Shown here piece after piece: positions 11,619-24,100 of a stretch of 64,000 nucleotides of DNA. The notes under the pieces are model-generated. The model was given only the letters and a program-made list of their open reading frames with translations, was not told where the DNA came from and made no database searches. The translations under genes and the position numbers were made by a program. The stretch covers positions 62,001 through 126,000 of the forward strand of contig JAOVVO010000104.1 of the NCBI GenBank assembly GCA_028564675.1, given 5' to 3'. This DNA comes from Onchocerca lupi. Lineage: Eukaryota > Nematoda > Chromadorea > Rhabditida > Onchocercidae. The stretch's first letter is position 1. Every line of letters starts with the position of its first letter.

Positions 11619-14600
11619 GTTTGTTGCTTATCTTTTCGTATTTTTATAATATTTTTAAGATTATAATTTTGACAAAATATACATTCTTAAATGCTTATCA
11701 AAAATTTCCGCTTTAAAATTCATTTCATCTGATCGAGGAATTGATTGATTGTCAATCATCCAGTATTCATTATCACTTTTAGCAATTTTAATTCTCTCAA
11801 TTCTCATAATTATGAGCAAATTATTTCAATAGTTGGAATTATTAGCTAACAGCTATCAATAATTTAAATGACTATGGAATTAAATTAGGAGGGTATTTTG
11901 AAATTTTAATTATTAAATAATCGTTTAAAAATTGGTTTAAAAAGCATTTTCTCATTTTTTTTCTCAATATTGAATACAATATTATTGATATCTTTGAGTT
12001 AAATTTTTTTAATGAATTGCAATAAATTATATTTTTTAAAAAAGTAATTTCAATTTATAATAATTTTCGAACTATTTGAAGTTTTATTTTAGCATTTCTT
12101 TTATCCATTTTATATTAACAATTTCAAAAATCTTAATAATTTAATTTGTTGGAACCAAAAAACCGAAAATTATATATTTTAACAAAGGGTGATCATTTAT
12201 TTTATAAACAATAAGTTTCAAATATTTTTTAAATTAATCAAAATCATGTTTGTTAAATTACTGCAACATAATTTTCTTGCATATTATTAAACCTTAGCTT
12301 TTCCACTTTTTTTTCGCTCTTTTTGCTTCTTTTCTTTTTTAAGAAGAAAAGAAAGAAAATAAAATTTTGAATGAAAATTATGCGATATAAAATGCAAAAA
12401 AAAAAAAAAAAAAAAAAAAAAAACAAAAAAAAAAAAAAACAAATTTCAAAGTCTAGACTGTTGGTATGCATCATTTTGAAATGGAATACTTTGTAAAGGT
12501 ATGGAAGGAAGCAAAATGATAAGCAATTAAACATGCAAAGCTTCCTTGTATCATACCAAAACTTTTGTAATTTTGTTTTTTCTCGCTCCAAACTTTTCTC
12601 CTTTGATTCTTCATGATTTCTCGACATTGTTATCGCTTTTCAAGCAATCTTGCGAATTTTTTTTTTTTTTTTCATTTTTTTTCTCCTTGAAATATTTTGT
12701 TTCTTATGTCTTATCATCTTTTATCCATTTCATTTCATTTTTTTTTTTTTTTTCATCAAATGCTAAACTTTTCTTCTTCTTTCTTTCCCATCTTTCGTTA
12801 AAATTTTGATAATCATATTTTATCAGTTTCAAGTAATCTCAGAAATTTTTCACACCATTTTTTCCTTACAATTTTGATCATTTTTTTTATTCTTTATTCA
12901 TTCCGTTTCATTTTTTATTTATTTATTTTTTGTTGTAATACTAAGTTTTTTTTTTCTTCTTTTTCTATTTAATTCTTTTAAGTAAACAACAAAAATGAGT
13001 TTAAAAAAATAAAAAAAAAAAAGTTGAACAAACAAATTGAAGCGATTGAAGAAAGATTTCAATAATAGTAAAGAATTTCATTTTTTTTTTTTTTTTTTTT
13101 TTTGGATTTGTAAATTTAGCAGGTATATAAATAATTCTGGCAATTTACCAGACGGTACTTTTTTTTTTTTTCGCCAATTTTAATTCATCTCATCATCAAT
13201 TTTCCTATTTTTCGATCATTTTCTCGAGTATGATAAAGTATGATAAAAGCAAGTATGCAAAAGATTTACGAATGAATCTTGCACAAAAAGGTGGAGCATC
13301 GTAAAATATATTGTCATCAATTTAGCTCTTGAAGAAGCATTAGCATTTGCATTAGTACTTACGATTGGTTATCGGTAGAACGATTTGATTATTTCAACGT
13401 TTTTTTTTTTTCTTTTTCCTTTTTTTTTTCAATCATTATCAATATTCTATCATAATCATAATTATCATTTTATTTACTATTACTAATTTTATTATTATTA
13501 TCATTTGTAGGTTGAAAAAGATTAAGCAATAAAATTGTATTGTTGTAAGATTAAGTAATAATATCATCGTTGTTGAAATTTATTTCAATTCATTCGTCTT
13601 CAATATCTTTAATTTTCTTCGTTACTTTACAAATTAATAGACAAAATCATTAAGCATTCTTTGTAGTAATATGTAATATATTTTAGTAAATTTAACATAA
13701 AATTTCTGGATTTCAAATTTAAATTTTTATTCCTTTGTTAATTTATTTAATTAAAGAAGTTAGAAATCATTCAGATTAGAAATTTTCGGATTGCTTTTAG
13801 ATTATTTTAATATCAATATCTTCAAAAAAAAAAAAAAAAAGAAAAGAAATTTTTACGGATTTTTTGTAGATGGTTTTGTAGAGTTACTAAAAATTCAATT
13901 CAAATTAAAAATTTTAGAAAACCCGTCAAAGTTATCTGAAGCATCATTATTTAGATATTATGAAAGAAGATAGAAATCGTTGTATATTTTTTTGTCAATA
14001 ATTTTTTGATTTTGCTAAAATTTAATTGATGTCAAAAATTTAGCTTTATCGAAGGATTGATTCTCTGAATTCAAATTCATCTGATTTCAATCCTTCTAAA
14101 AACGATGATATTAGTACCATCATTATTTACTGCCACAACTTTTCTTGCTGTATATCGATTTATTATTAATTTTACTGATTTGCCATATTCTAACGAGCTA
14201 CGTAATCCATATACTAAGCAATACATCCGTATCAGTCGACAAATTTCGGATGCTTTTAAAAATATTTTAGCATCATTACCTGGCCAACACAATATTTCTA
14301 TTATTGGTTACAGGTTTTTTAATACTTTTATATTTTCTCATATAATAAAACTTTCATTAAAAAAATATTTTCATTAAATTTTGTGCATGCTTAATTATCG
14401 TTTTTCTTCCATTTACAACAAAAATTTGATCATTTTCTCTAATGCCTATTTTAATTGTAAACTTATTTTTTTCAGTAATCTAAAATTTCATATACTTATA
14501 TCATCACAGAGCTATAAAAATTCAGCCTTAATTACTTCTCAACTTATTCCATGTATACAAAAATAGAAATGGTATAATTATTGAAAAATTTAATTTCAAA

Positions 14601-17600
14601 GGCTTAAATTACAATATTTTGAAATTTTAAATTATTTTCAATAAAATTTAATTTTTTGAAATCGTCTTCAAAATTTCCAAAAAATTCACTTAGTACGTTT
14701 AGTTCATCCTACAGCGCCAATTCTGCTTATCAGAAATGGTTCACTTGGAGCACACATTCAATGTCTACGCTTCATTCAAGCAAGTGAGACGTCATACTCA
14801 TTGAAAATTTAAGAATTGGTTATGAAAACCTTTCATCCCACAATTCCTCCAATCAAATGCTCTACCGAATATAGCAGCTTCATTACGTACTCCCACTATT
14901 CTGAGGGAAACCTCAGAGAGAATCGACTTTTGGACATTTCGATTGATTTGCACGTCAGAATTGCCTTCGGACGATCGATTTGCACGTCAGAATTGCCTTC
15001 GAACGATCGATTTGAATGTCAGAATTGCCTCCGGACGATCGATTTGCATGTCAGAATTGCCTTCGAACGATCGATTTGCATGTCAGAATTGCCTCCGGAC
15101 GATCGATTTGCATGTCAGATAGTTTCAGATCTCCAAAAAAAAAAAAGAAAAAAAGGAATGATTGCACGATGATAGCATCATGCAATTATTCCTTTTCCTT
15201 TGAAAATTGCAAAATAAAATAAATTTAAAAAATAGCAGAAAAAAAAATTTTTTTTATAATACATAGAAATATCACTAAACAATGCAGGTATCAACAAGTA
15301 CTTGGTACTTTGGTAACAATCGAGGTAACATCACGAAAAGCTGAACCAAAACTTCGAAAAATCATCGAAAAAGCAATACAAACCGGTTATATCGGAGGAT
15401 ATGCTGTTGGATTTGATGGTTTCGAATATTATACACTAAAGGGTCATTAAAATATTTGCTTTTACCCTAGTTTGAACAGAAAATTTTAATAAAATTCAAA
15501 TTTTTATTCAATTTTTTTCTTATCTGTGAAATAATTCTTTTTTTTTTTTTTTAAAACTGAATCATTAAATTATGTAGAATCTTACGATTATAGATTATTT
15601 ATTTTGCAGTATTTTGCAAAGAAAATACTATTTCTCATTTAATTCGATTCTGATTAAATAAAAATTGCTTCAATCCTTTTTTTAAAAATGAATATAATGA
15701 ATGAAAAATAATATCAGCTAATAAATAATATTTCGTTTTAATTTCTTATTCCTATTCTTTTTCGTTTTATTACTGTTTAATTTCTTATAACAAGTTTTTT
15801 ATTTCGTTTTTGTGCTTAAATTCAATATTAAATCTTGTAACCAAAAAACTTCATTGAAAAAAATTATTTCATTTCATATAGTTTTCTGTATTTTTTTGAA
15901 TCATTCAATTATCGATTTCTTTTTTTTATTATTGCTTTGCTATAATGTATTTAATTATTCTTTTGACTCCTCAAAGTAATGAATTTTCTCTTTTCCTTAA
16001 AAAAAAAAAAAAAAAATAAAATAAAATATGATAAAAAGATAGGTGGAATTTTATTTAAATTTTAATAATTGGTTAATTATATAGATAATTTGAATTTAAC
16101 CATAAAATATAATTTTATTGATATTTGGCATAGGTGAAATGTTAATAATGTGCAAATAAGCTGTGCTAATTCTATTTACTTTAAATTTCTCTCATAATTT
16201 GCACAAAATGTAGGTTGGAATAATCGTCATTTTCAGTCGAAAAAAAAAAAAAAAAAAGGAAACGAAATCTCAAATTTGTTCCTCATCTTAAAAAAAAATT
16301 TCATCATCATTTTTAGAAGGAAAATTCTAAATTATTCTTTCCGAAAGAAAAAGACAAAGTTTTAAAAAAAAAAAAAAAAATCGAATTGAAAGGAATAATT
16401 TTGATATTTGTTATGAATCAACCGAAAATTTCAATAAAATTGTCAAATTTATCAATCTTTTATTATTCTTTTTGCTAATAATAATTTATACTGTTACTAT
16501 TGTTTAATTTTTCATTTTTTTTTTTTAAATTCTATCGCAAACTTAAAATTTTGAATTTATTTGAATAAGTGGAATAGATACACACAAATATACACACTCA
16601 TGTACATAACATTATAAAAATGTAAAATTTTTGTTTACATATTATATTTTGCACAAATCGTAACATTTTCGAAGTAAACTTTTTGTGAGAAAAAATTAGT
16701 TGACAATAAAAGATATTTGCAGATTTAAAAGATGCCGACTTTATATTTATAAGTTTGAAAAAAAAAATAGGTGAACAGTGAATATTTTTTTAATCGGACA
16801 CTTTTTTTTTTCCTTAATTCTTATGCTAAATTATCGATTTTTCATTGGAATACAGTTCAAAATTAAAATTAATTTTAAAATAGCGAATAAAATATTTTTG
16901 AATTTTAAATTTAAAATTATAGCAAATTTCGTCGTTTTTTCTTTTTTTTTTTCACTTATTTATTCACCTTTCCCACAACTCTCTCTCTCCCTCTCTCTCT
17001 ATTAATTATGGTTAATTTGATGAATAGAATTTATTGGAGCTAATTCAATATCAAACAGTTAATGTCACAAATCATTCATAATATCAATAATTCTAATAAT
17101 AAATAATGAATTTCATTAATTTCGCTAATTAAAAGTGGATTAATTATTGTCTGATGAAATAGAACTGTAATAAAGGTATCATTGTGAAAGATTGCTGATT
17201 ATCAATTAAATCCGAAGAATTTGAATTTTATAATGAATTTAGTTAGCATTGATGAAATTTTCCTGATTATAATACTTTAGAAATGAAAGAAAATGAAATT
17301 GAAAATGAATGAATAATAGAATTCTACTCAATTTTGATTCGTTCATTAATTAACTATTATTTTTAATTCCATATCAATTATAATTGCTAATGAAATTCGC
17401 AATAATTACAACTAATGATGGCAATTAACAAAAACCTTATAAATTCAGTAATTTTTATTATTTAATATTTAAAATGTTACTTCAATCCGATTCTCGAAAC
17501 ATTCGAGAAAGAAAAAGTTTTTTTATTCAATTTTTTGAAAAAATTTCGAAATATAAAGTAAGTGCTATTTTGTCAACTAATTTAAATTAGTATAATTGAT

Positions 17601-18142
17601 TAAATCGCTTGAATTTCATGCATTAATATATAATTAATTATATTTAATTGTTTAATTAGTTTTTTATTTCAATTCACGATTTTTTTATTCTTATACTAAT
17701 GAACAATATTTTTATACATCTTATTTGCATAAATATTAGTAGAATAAATTATATTATAAAACATTTTACAATAATTTAAAGCTTTGTTATTTGGAAAAAT
17801 AAATGAAAAAATTATTATTATAAATTGAGAATTTATAGTCATAATTCGAAATGAAAAATATTAGAAATGATATTAAAATTTGAATAATCATATAATTTGA
17901 TATTTGCTTTTTATTCATAAAAATAGCCAAGAAAAAAAAAATCGTTTTCTCGTTTTACTAGCATTTTCAATAAACTTCATTTCGAAATACTCTATTACGC
18001 AACATTTTTTTCATTTTTCAAGTGTCATTCAAATTTAAAATCGTAGAATTAAGTTTAGATATTAAATTTCCAATTTTTCTTTTTTCAGTCTAACATCTTG
18101 CGTTTATGTTTATTTAGTTTTTCAAATTGTTGTCCGTATATT

Positions 18143-18173
<31 letters not shown>

Positions 18174-21100
18174 TCCAAGCACGCTATATTCATTATATTT
18201 GATTTCTAACAACTGAAATTTTTTAATATGAACTCAAATAATGAATAACTAATTCAAGATAATATTTACTCAAAATGCATGAATAAAAATTTATAATAAA
18301 TTTATTTTTAATTCATTTAACTATTCCAAAATTTCATCAAAAAATAAAGAATGCATTTGCATTTACAAATTTGCTTAAGGAATTAAATAGTATGGAACAG
18401 ATGAGAAATTTTTGAATTTATCAACGAAATAATTTTTATTACTTATGTAAATAACTAAATATCATTATCAAATCATTTGAATTCATTTATCATTCTTATC
18501 AGTTACAATTAAATGGATTATTTATAATATATGCTTGTTTTAGAATTACCAGTTCTGTTGAATTGCTCAAATTTGCAATTCAAATGTGATGATGGATCAT
18601 GTATTGATAGTAATCAACATTGTGATGGTAATGAACAATGTTTAGATGGCAGTGATGAAGGTAAATTATTTTTGATAAATAAACAAATCGATGGATAAAC
18701 AAATAAACAAATGATATGATAAATAATGGAAAAATGAATCAAAAAAAAAGAAAGCAACAAAACAAATTTGAATTTGTTTATTAAATTTGTTTGCTAAATT
18801 TGTTTATTAAAAAAACAATTCTGAATTTGTTTATTTGTTTCTCGAGAAAAAAAACGAAAAAATTGTAGAAAAAAATAAAAAAAGGATAAATAATTAAGAA
18901 AATCAGGATTACTACACAGATATTTATAAGATTATTGATTATATTCATTACTATTTATCAAATATCATTAGTATTTATCAAAAATTTACCAAATAAATAA
19001 TAAATTTTATATTTTTATTATTTTTAAATATTGTATATTACATATTTAAAGAGTTTTTTCAATTTAATGTGTAATTATTTTTAAAATTGACAAATATTGT
19101 GCAAAATTAAATTTTCACACTTTTCTTTTTAGGTACTTAATGCGTAATTATTTTCAGCTTAAGCAACAAATTTAACACTAATTATTGAATTAATCAAAAA
19201 TTTTAATAGAAATTAAATACTTGAATAAACGAATAATGTTGAATAATTTTAAAATTAATAATTTTTCATAAATTATAGCTTATTGTGAATCTAAAAATGG
19301 AACAATAATTTTGATCTCACCTCATGCGATTCTTTTACCTGGTGATTCGATCAGAATATCAGCAGAAGTAAATGGCATTTCTTCACCTCACAAGGTATTC
19401 TCGAGAATAATTTTAATATTTTTCAATTTATTTTATAAATACGATTATTTCTATATAATTATAAATGAAAATTAAATTAAGATTTATTAATTTCAAATAT
19501 CTATAATGATATAATATAATATATAATGAATCCATTGTTTATAACAATTATTTGTTTACTTTCTAAAAATTCCTCGTTATTTTTTGCATAATTATATGCC
19601 AGGTAAAATTATACGCTAATATTTGTTAGGAAAAAATTTGGAGTCTTAGAATTGGAATTAGAAATTTTAGAAATCTTAGAATTTAGAAAAAAACAAAAAA
19701 ACTTAAAATGTAAGTTGAAATCTGAACTTATCAAATTTAATATTCTTTCGAAAATGATTTCTATGAATTGTTTCTAATAGTTGATTCGAGAAATTTTATC
19801 CTTTTTAGATTAATTCTGTATGATTAGATTTTACATAATTCAGGAAATTAAATTAAAATTTCTAATTTCAAGTATTCAAACTATGGTATTTAAAAAAAAT
19901 CAATATTCTCATAGTTATTTTGACTGTGTCATCATTTGAGGTTCAATGGCTTCACAATAGTAAACCGTTAGAATCAAGTAATCCGATTATACGATATTAC
20001 AATACTTCAATGAAGTACTACTTATTGATTGATAATATCAGTACTGATAATGATGGTGTATACGAAATTGATATTAATGGTATCAAGAAAGCAATTACTA
20101 TCACTGTTTCGGTTGATAGTGGAATTATCAAAAAGCAATGTTTTAATGGAAATAATTGTACAGGTAAACTTATTTTATTTAATTTGGTAAATTTAGTTTT
20201 ATTTTAATAAAAAAACAAAATGAAAACAATTAATTTGCAAAATTTTATCGTTTTACAAAAATAAAAAACAAAATAAAAGAATTAACTACAAAATTTTTTC
20301 ACTTCTTTCAAACTTTTCCCATTTCAAAGTATCATTTTATCCCAAAAATTTTCCATTTTAACGTATTATCACTGAAAATGCATTTATTGATTTTATTTAT
20401 TTATTTTTTTGCTTCGATCATTAAATTGATAAATTTCGATGATTCTCGAAATATTTGCTATAATAAGTACTATTTATTATTTTCAATTTTCCGCAATCAT
20501 TTTATTCTTTCCAATTATTATTTTAGATTTTCAGTGTTTACTTAATTTTGTTTCTTTTTTTTTTGAAATATCAACAACTGTAATCTTTGGCCCAACTCTT
20601 ATCATCAATCATAATCCTTATCATCAACCATAATCCTATGATTTTCCTAAAAATTAACAAACAAAATGTAGATTAATATCATCTCATTGATAAAATCTCA
20701 ATTTATCATCATGAAAATGACAGATTTTCAAACTTTTTTAAACAAAGAGTAAGTTATAAAAATGAGAAAATGTAAAAAAAACTTAGGCATAGGCATGTGT
20801 AAAATTATTCTATTCATATGGCTAAATAACAACAATGATATTATTAATCATTGTGAGAATAGAACTTTTATACATCGAATAAAATGAAGCAAATGAATTC
20901 ATGGAAGAATTTATCGATCGAAAGATTCCGAATTTCATTTTAAATTTTGAAAAAAAGCATTAGCTAGTTATTGGTTACATTTTTTAAAAAAAAAAAAAAA
21001 GTTCCATATTTGTAGGATTTTCCGCATTTCATTTTTGATATTTTAATAAAACAATTCAGCACTTTCCGGATTTCATTTTAAAATTTTGAAAAATCATTGG

Positions 21101-24100
21101 CTTATTATTGCGCAAATTACAAAAAAGAATAAAATCGCAAGTGTATTTTAATCCGACTTGCTTATCATGAAATGTTCATTTTCGATTTTTTTGCATGAAA
21201 TATTTCGAAATTATTCGAAATGAATATTTGAATAATTTTGTCGATTTTCAATAATGAGAAATGTAAAAAAAAAAACCGAAAAAAATTTATGATTATTATT
21301 TTTCAGAAAAAATTCGAGAAAATCGATAATTATTATTTTTCAAATTCGCGGAATATGCTTCCAAAAAAATCGTAAACTATGATTTTTCATTTTTCAAATG
21401 TACAGAACATATTCAAGAAACCATAAGCTGCTACCAAATATATGAAATTCATTTTCAAAAAAAAAAAAAAAAAAAAAGAACAAACAAAACTGTTGAATGA
21501 TGATGATTCATTGCTTTTCAAAAAACGCTTTGAAACTACGTTTTAAAGGACTTTTTTTTTTTTTCTTCATTACTTTTTATCATTTTACAAATTTATCAGC
21601 TCCGAAGTGTTTTCAAAAAACAAAGAACTGATGATTCATCATTTTTAAAATTCATGAAATAATCTGTTTTCATCATAAATGTTTAAATTCAAATTCTCAT
21701 GAACAAAATTATGATAAAATAATAAATACTAATGAATATATTGCAAAGTTTTAATCGATTAAGAACAAAAAATGCCAGAAGAAAATGTCAGTTATTATCA
21801 AAATATACATTTTTTTATTCCATCAGATCACTTCAAAACTTTTGACCACTTCAAAACTTTTACCGTTTTTAACTTTTCCGGAAAAAGGCGAATATTTGAA
21901 GGTAATAAATTAAGGAGTAAATAAGACATCTTATAGATTTTTATTACAATAAATGATAAAAATAATCATAAAGCAGATTTTTTCTTTTTTTTTTTATCGT
22001 AATCATTAATCTTCGAAATCAATTCAATTAAAAATCGCAAAAAGTTTTGAGGCGAATATATTCTCGCATTTCTAAATCGCTACTATAACTAAAAGAAATT
22101 TCACTTGGTCGATGATTTGATGCTTAATTCTAACGACATATTCTACGTCTAATTTATTCACGTGAGTCGATTTATATACTTTATGAATTGTTTTAAAAAA
22201 AAACTTTCAGCAGCTTCATGTAAATCCGATGAATATTTGTGTCAAATTGACAATTTCTGTTTGCCACGAAGCGTCATTTGTAACGGAAAACGTGATTGTA
22301 CGGATTTGACGGATGAAGCAAACTGTAACGTTGCGTCACGTAAAATTAACAAAAAAATGAAATGGTTAATATCACGACCAACCGTAAGATGTCCGGATGG
22401 TTCAATTCCGGAATTTAGCTTGTAAATTATTCCTTTTATTAATATCAATTACATCAATTGAATCTCAAATTTTTAACTAAATTTAATTGCTAAAAAATTA
22501 TTTCACTTGTTCGTTTTTTTTTCAATTTCAAGTTTGCAAATTCGAAAATAATTTGAAATGAAAAAAATTTAATTTTAATATATTATTGAATAATTTTACA
22601 TGCTATAAATTATAATTATTTCACTTTCAAGTGAAATAGAATAAATCAAATTGAATTCATATACATTTTTTTTTAAAGCTATATTTGATTCTTTAAAAGA
22701 ATTTTTAATTTTGAAAATTTTAATCGGTAAGTTTACTTGGATTTTTAATAATTATGGATTGTTATTAATTTCGACAACTTTAGAATTATCAAATTTCAAC
22801 ATTTCAAATTACCAAATTTCAAAAAAAAAAAAAATCAAGTCTTGTTTGGATTTTTAATAATTAAGTATTGTTATTAATTTCGATAAGTATGAAATTATTA
22901 ACTTTCAGAATTTTCATATTTTTAGATTTCAGTTCAAAATACAAATTATTTAATCATAATATAACTGATTTGTGACATGATTTTTCGTATTTTAAAATTC
23001 AATTTATTAATATATGTTTTCTTCAAGATTTACTAATTTTTGCCTTTTTTTTCACTTTTTAAAAATTCAATTTATGCATTAAAAACTAAGTTTTTTCGTC
23101 ATTAAAATTCTCTTTTAAACGAAAAATTTTCCTAAAATGCTTTTTGACTTTTATCCTCATCAATTTTTGTTGACGAAATAGATTATTTTGTCAATTTGAA
23201 TGATAAATTCGTTTTTTATTTTTTTTTTTATCAAACTTTTATGTAAACTTTTCCTGAAACTGAAAATACTTCTCTTTCGCACTAGCAATTTATGCTTTTT
23301 AAATAAATTATTTCGAAGGGATAGTTATAATTTAGCAATTTTCTTCAACCATTTTTTTCTTATTAAGGAATTTTTATCCCTGAAATAGCTAAATTATCAA
23401 AATTTAAGCATTATCAGTAGATTTAATACTTCAAAAGATATAATTTGTCATCGAAATTGCCCCTCCCCAAAAAAAAAATAAATAAAAACAATGTTAGTAA
23501 AATTTGTATAAAGAAAAAAAAAATTTTTTTTTTCTTGAGAATTAGCCAATAAATTGTTTAATTCATAAATTAAACGGAAAAGCTTAACGATTATTTGTCC
23601 TTAAATATAACGATAAATAAACTTGATTGATCATTAAACTTTTTCATTTTGTTTTTCAAAATTACGAATATAATATTGAAATTTCTCGATAAAAAAGTGA
23701 TAAATTGCCAAAATAAATTTGAAAGAGTTAATTCATTAAATAAATAAAAATTTTTTCTTTCGTTTCAATTGATTTTCTAAATTTCAAATTAAATAGAAAT
23801 GCTTAACAATCAATTATAACTAAATTTAACGATAAATAAGCATTATTCTTTAAATTTTACCATTTTGTTTATCAGGAAAATCGTATAATTATAATTAAAA
23901 TATAAAATTACTATGATGTAATATTGAAATTTCTTGATAAAAATGATAAATTTCAAAAATTATGAAAATTTGATTCATTAAATAGATAAAATTTCTTTCT
24001 ATCATTCCAATTAATTTCATCACCATCTTATACTGTGGAAATTAATTATTCTAGAAGTCTGGAAATTAATTCTTTATATATTTGAGAAATCAGATTTTAA

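Larger units (their letters stand above)
14314..15287. other. intron 2 with repeat-rich, GC-richer insert
   Basis: This intron splits the SEA domain. Its second half is less AT-rich than its surroundings and holds a phase-compatible cryptic exon (14694-14783), the 32-bp array and a strong hairpin, listed separately. An open frame of 118 codons from 14816 is produced largely by the array and has no recognisable domain. Confidence 0.6.

Noticed and set aside
12253..12809. Overlapping Phe-rich frames on both strands
   Set aside because: Poly(A)/poly(T) artefacts in the first intron of the SEA/LDLa gene.
14942..15118. CRISPR array
   Set aside because: Units are directly adjacent with no spacers, in a nematode intron. 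It is a tandem minisatellite.
14816..15172. 118-codon frame over the 32-bp array as a gene
   Set aside because: The frame is generated largely by the repeat (32 is not a multiple of three, so the peptide repeats every 96 bases) and has no supporting signature.
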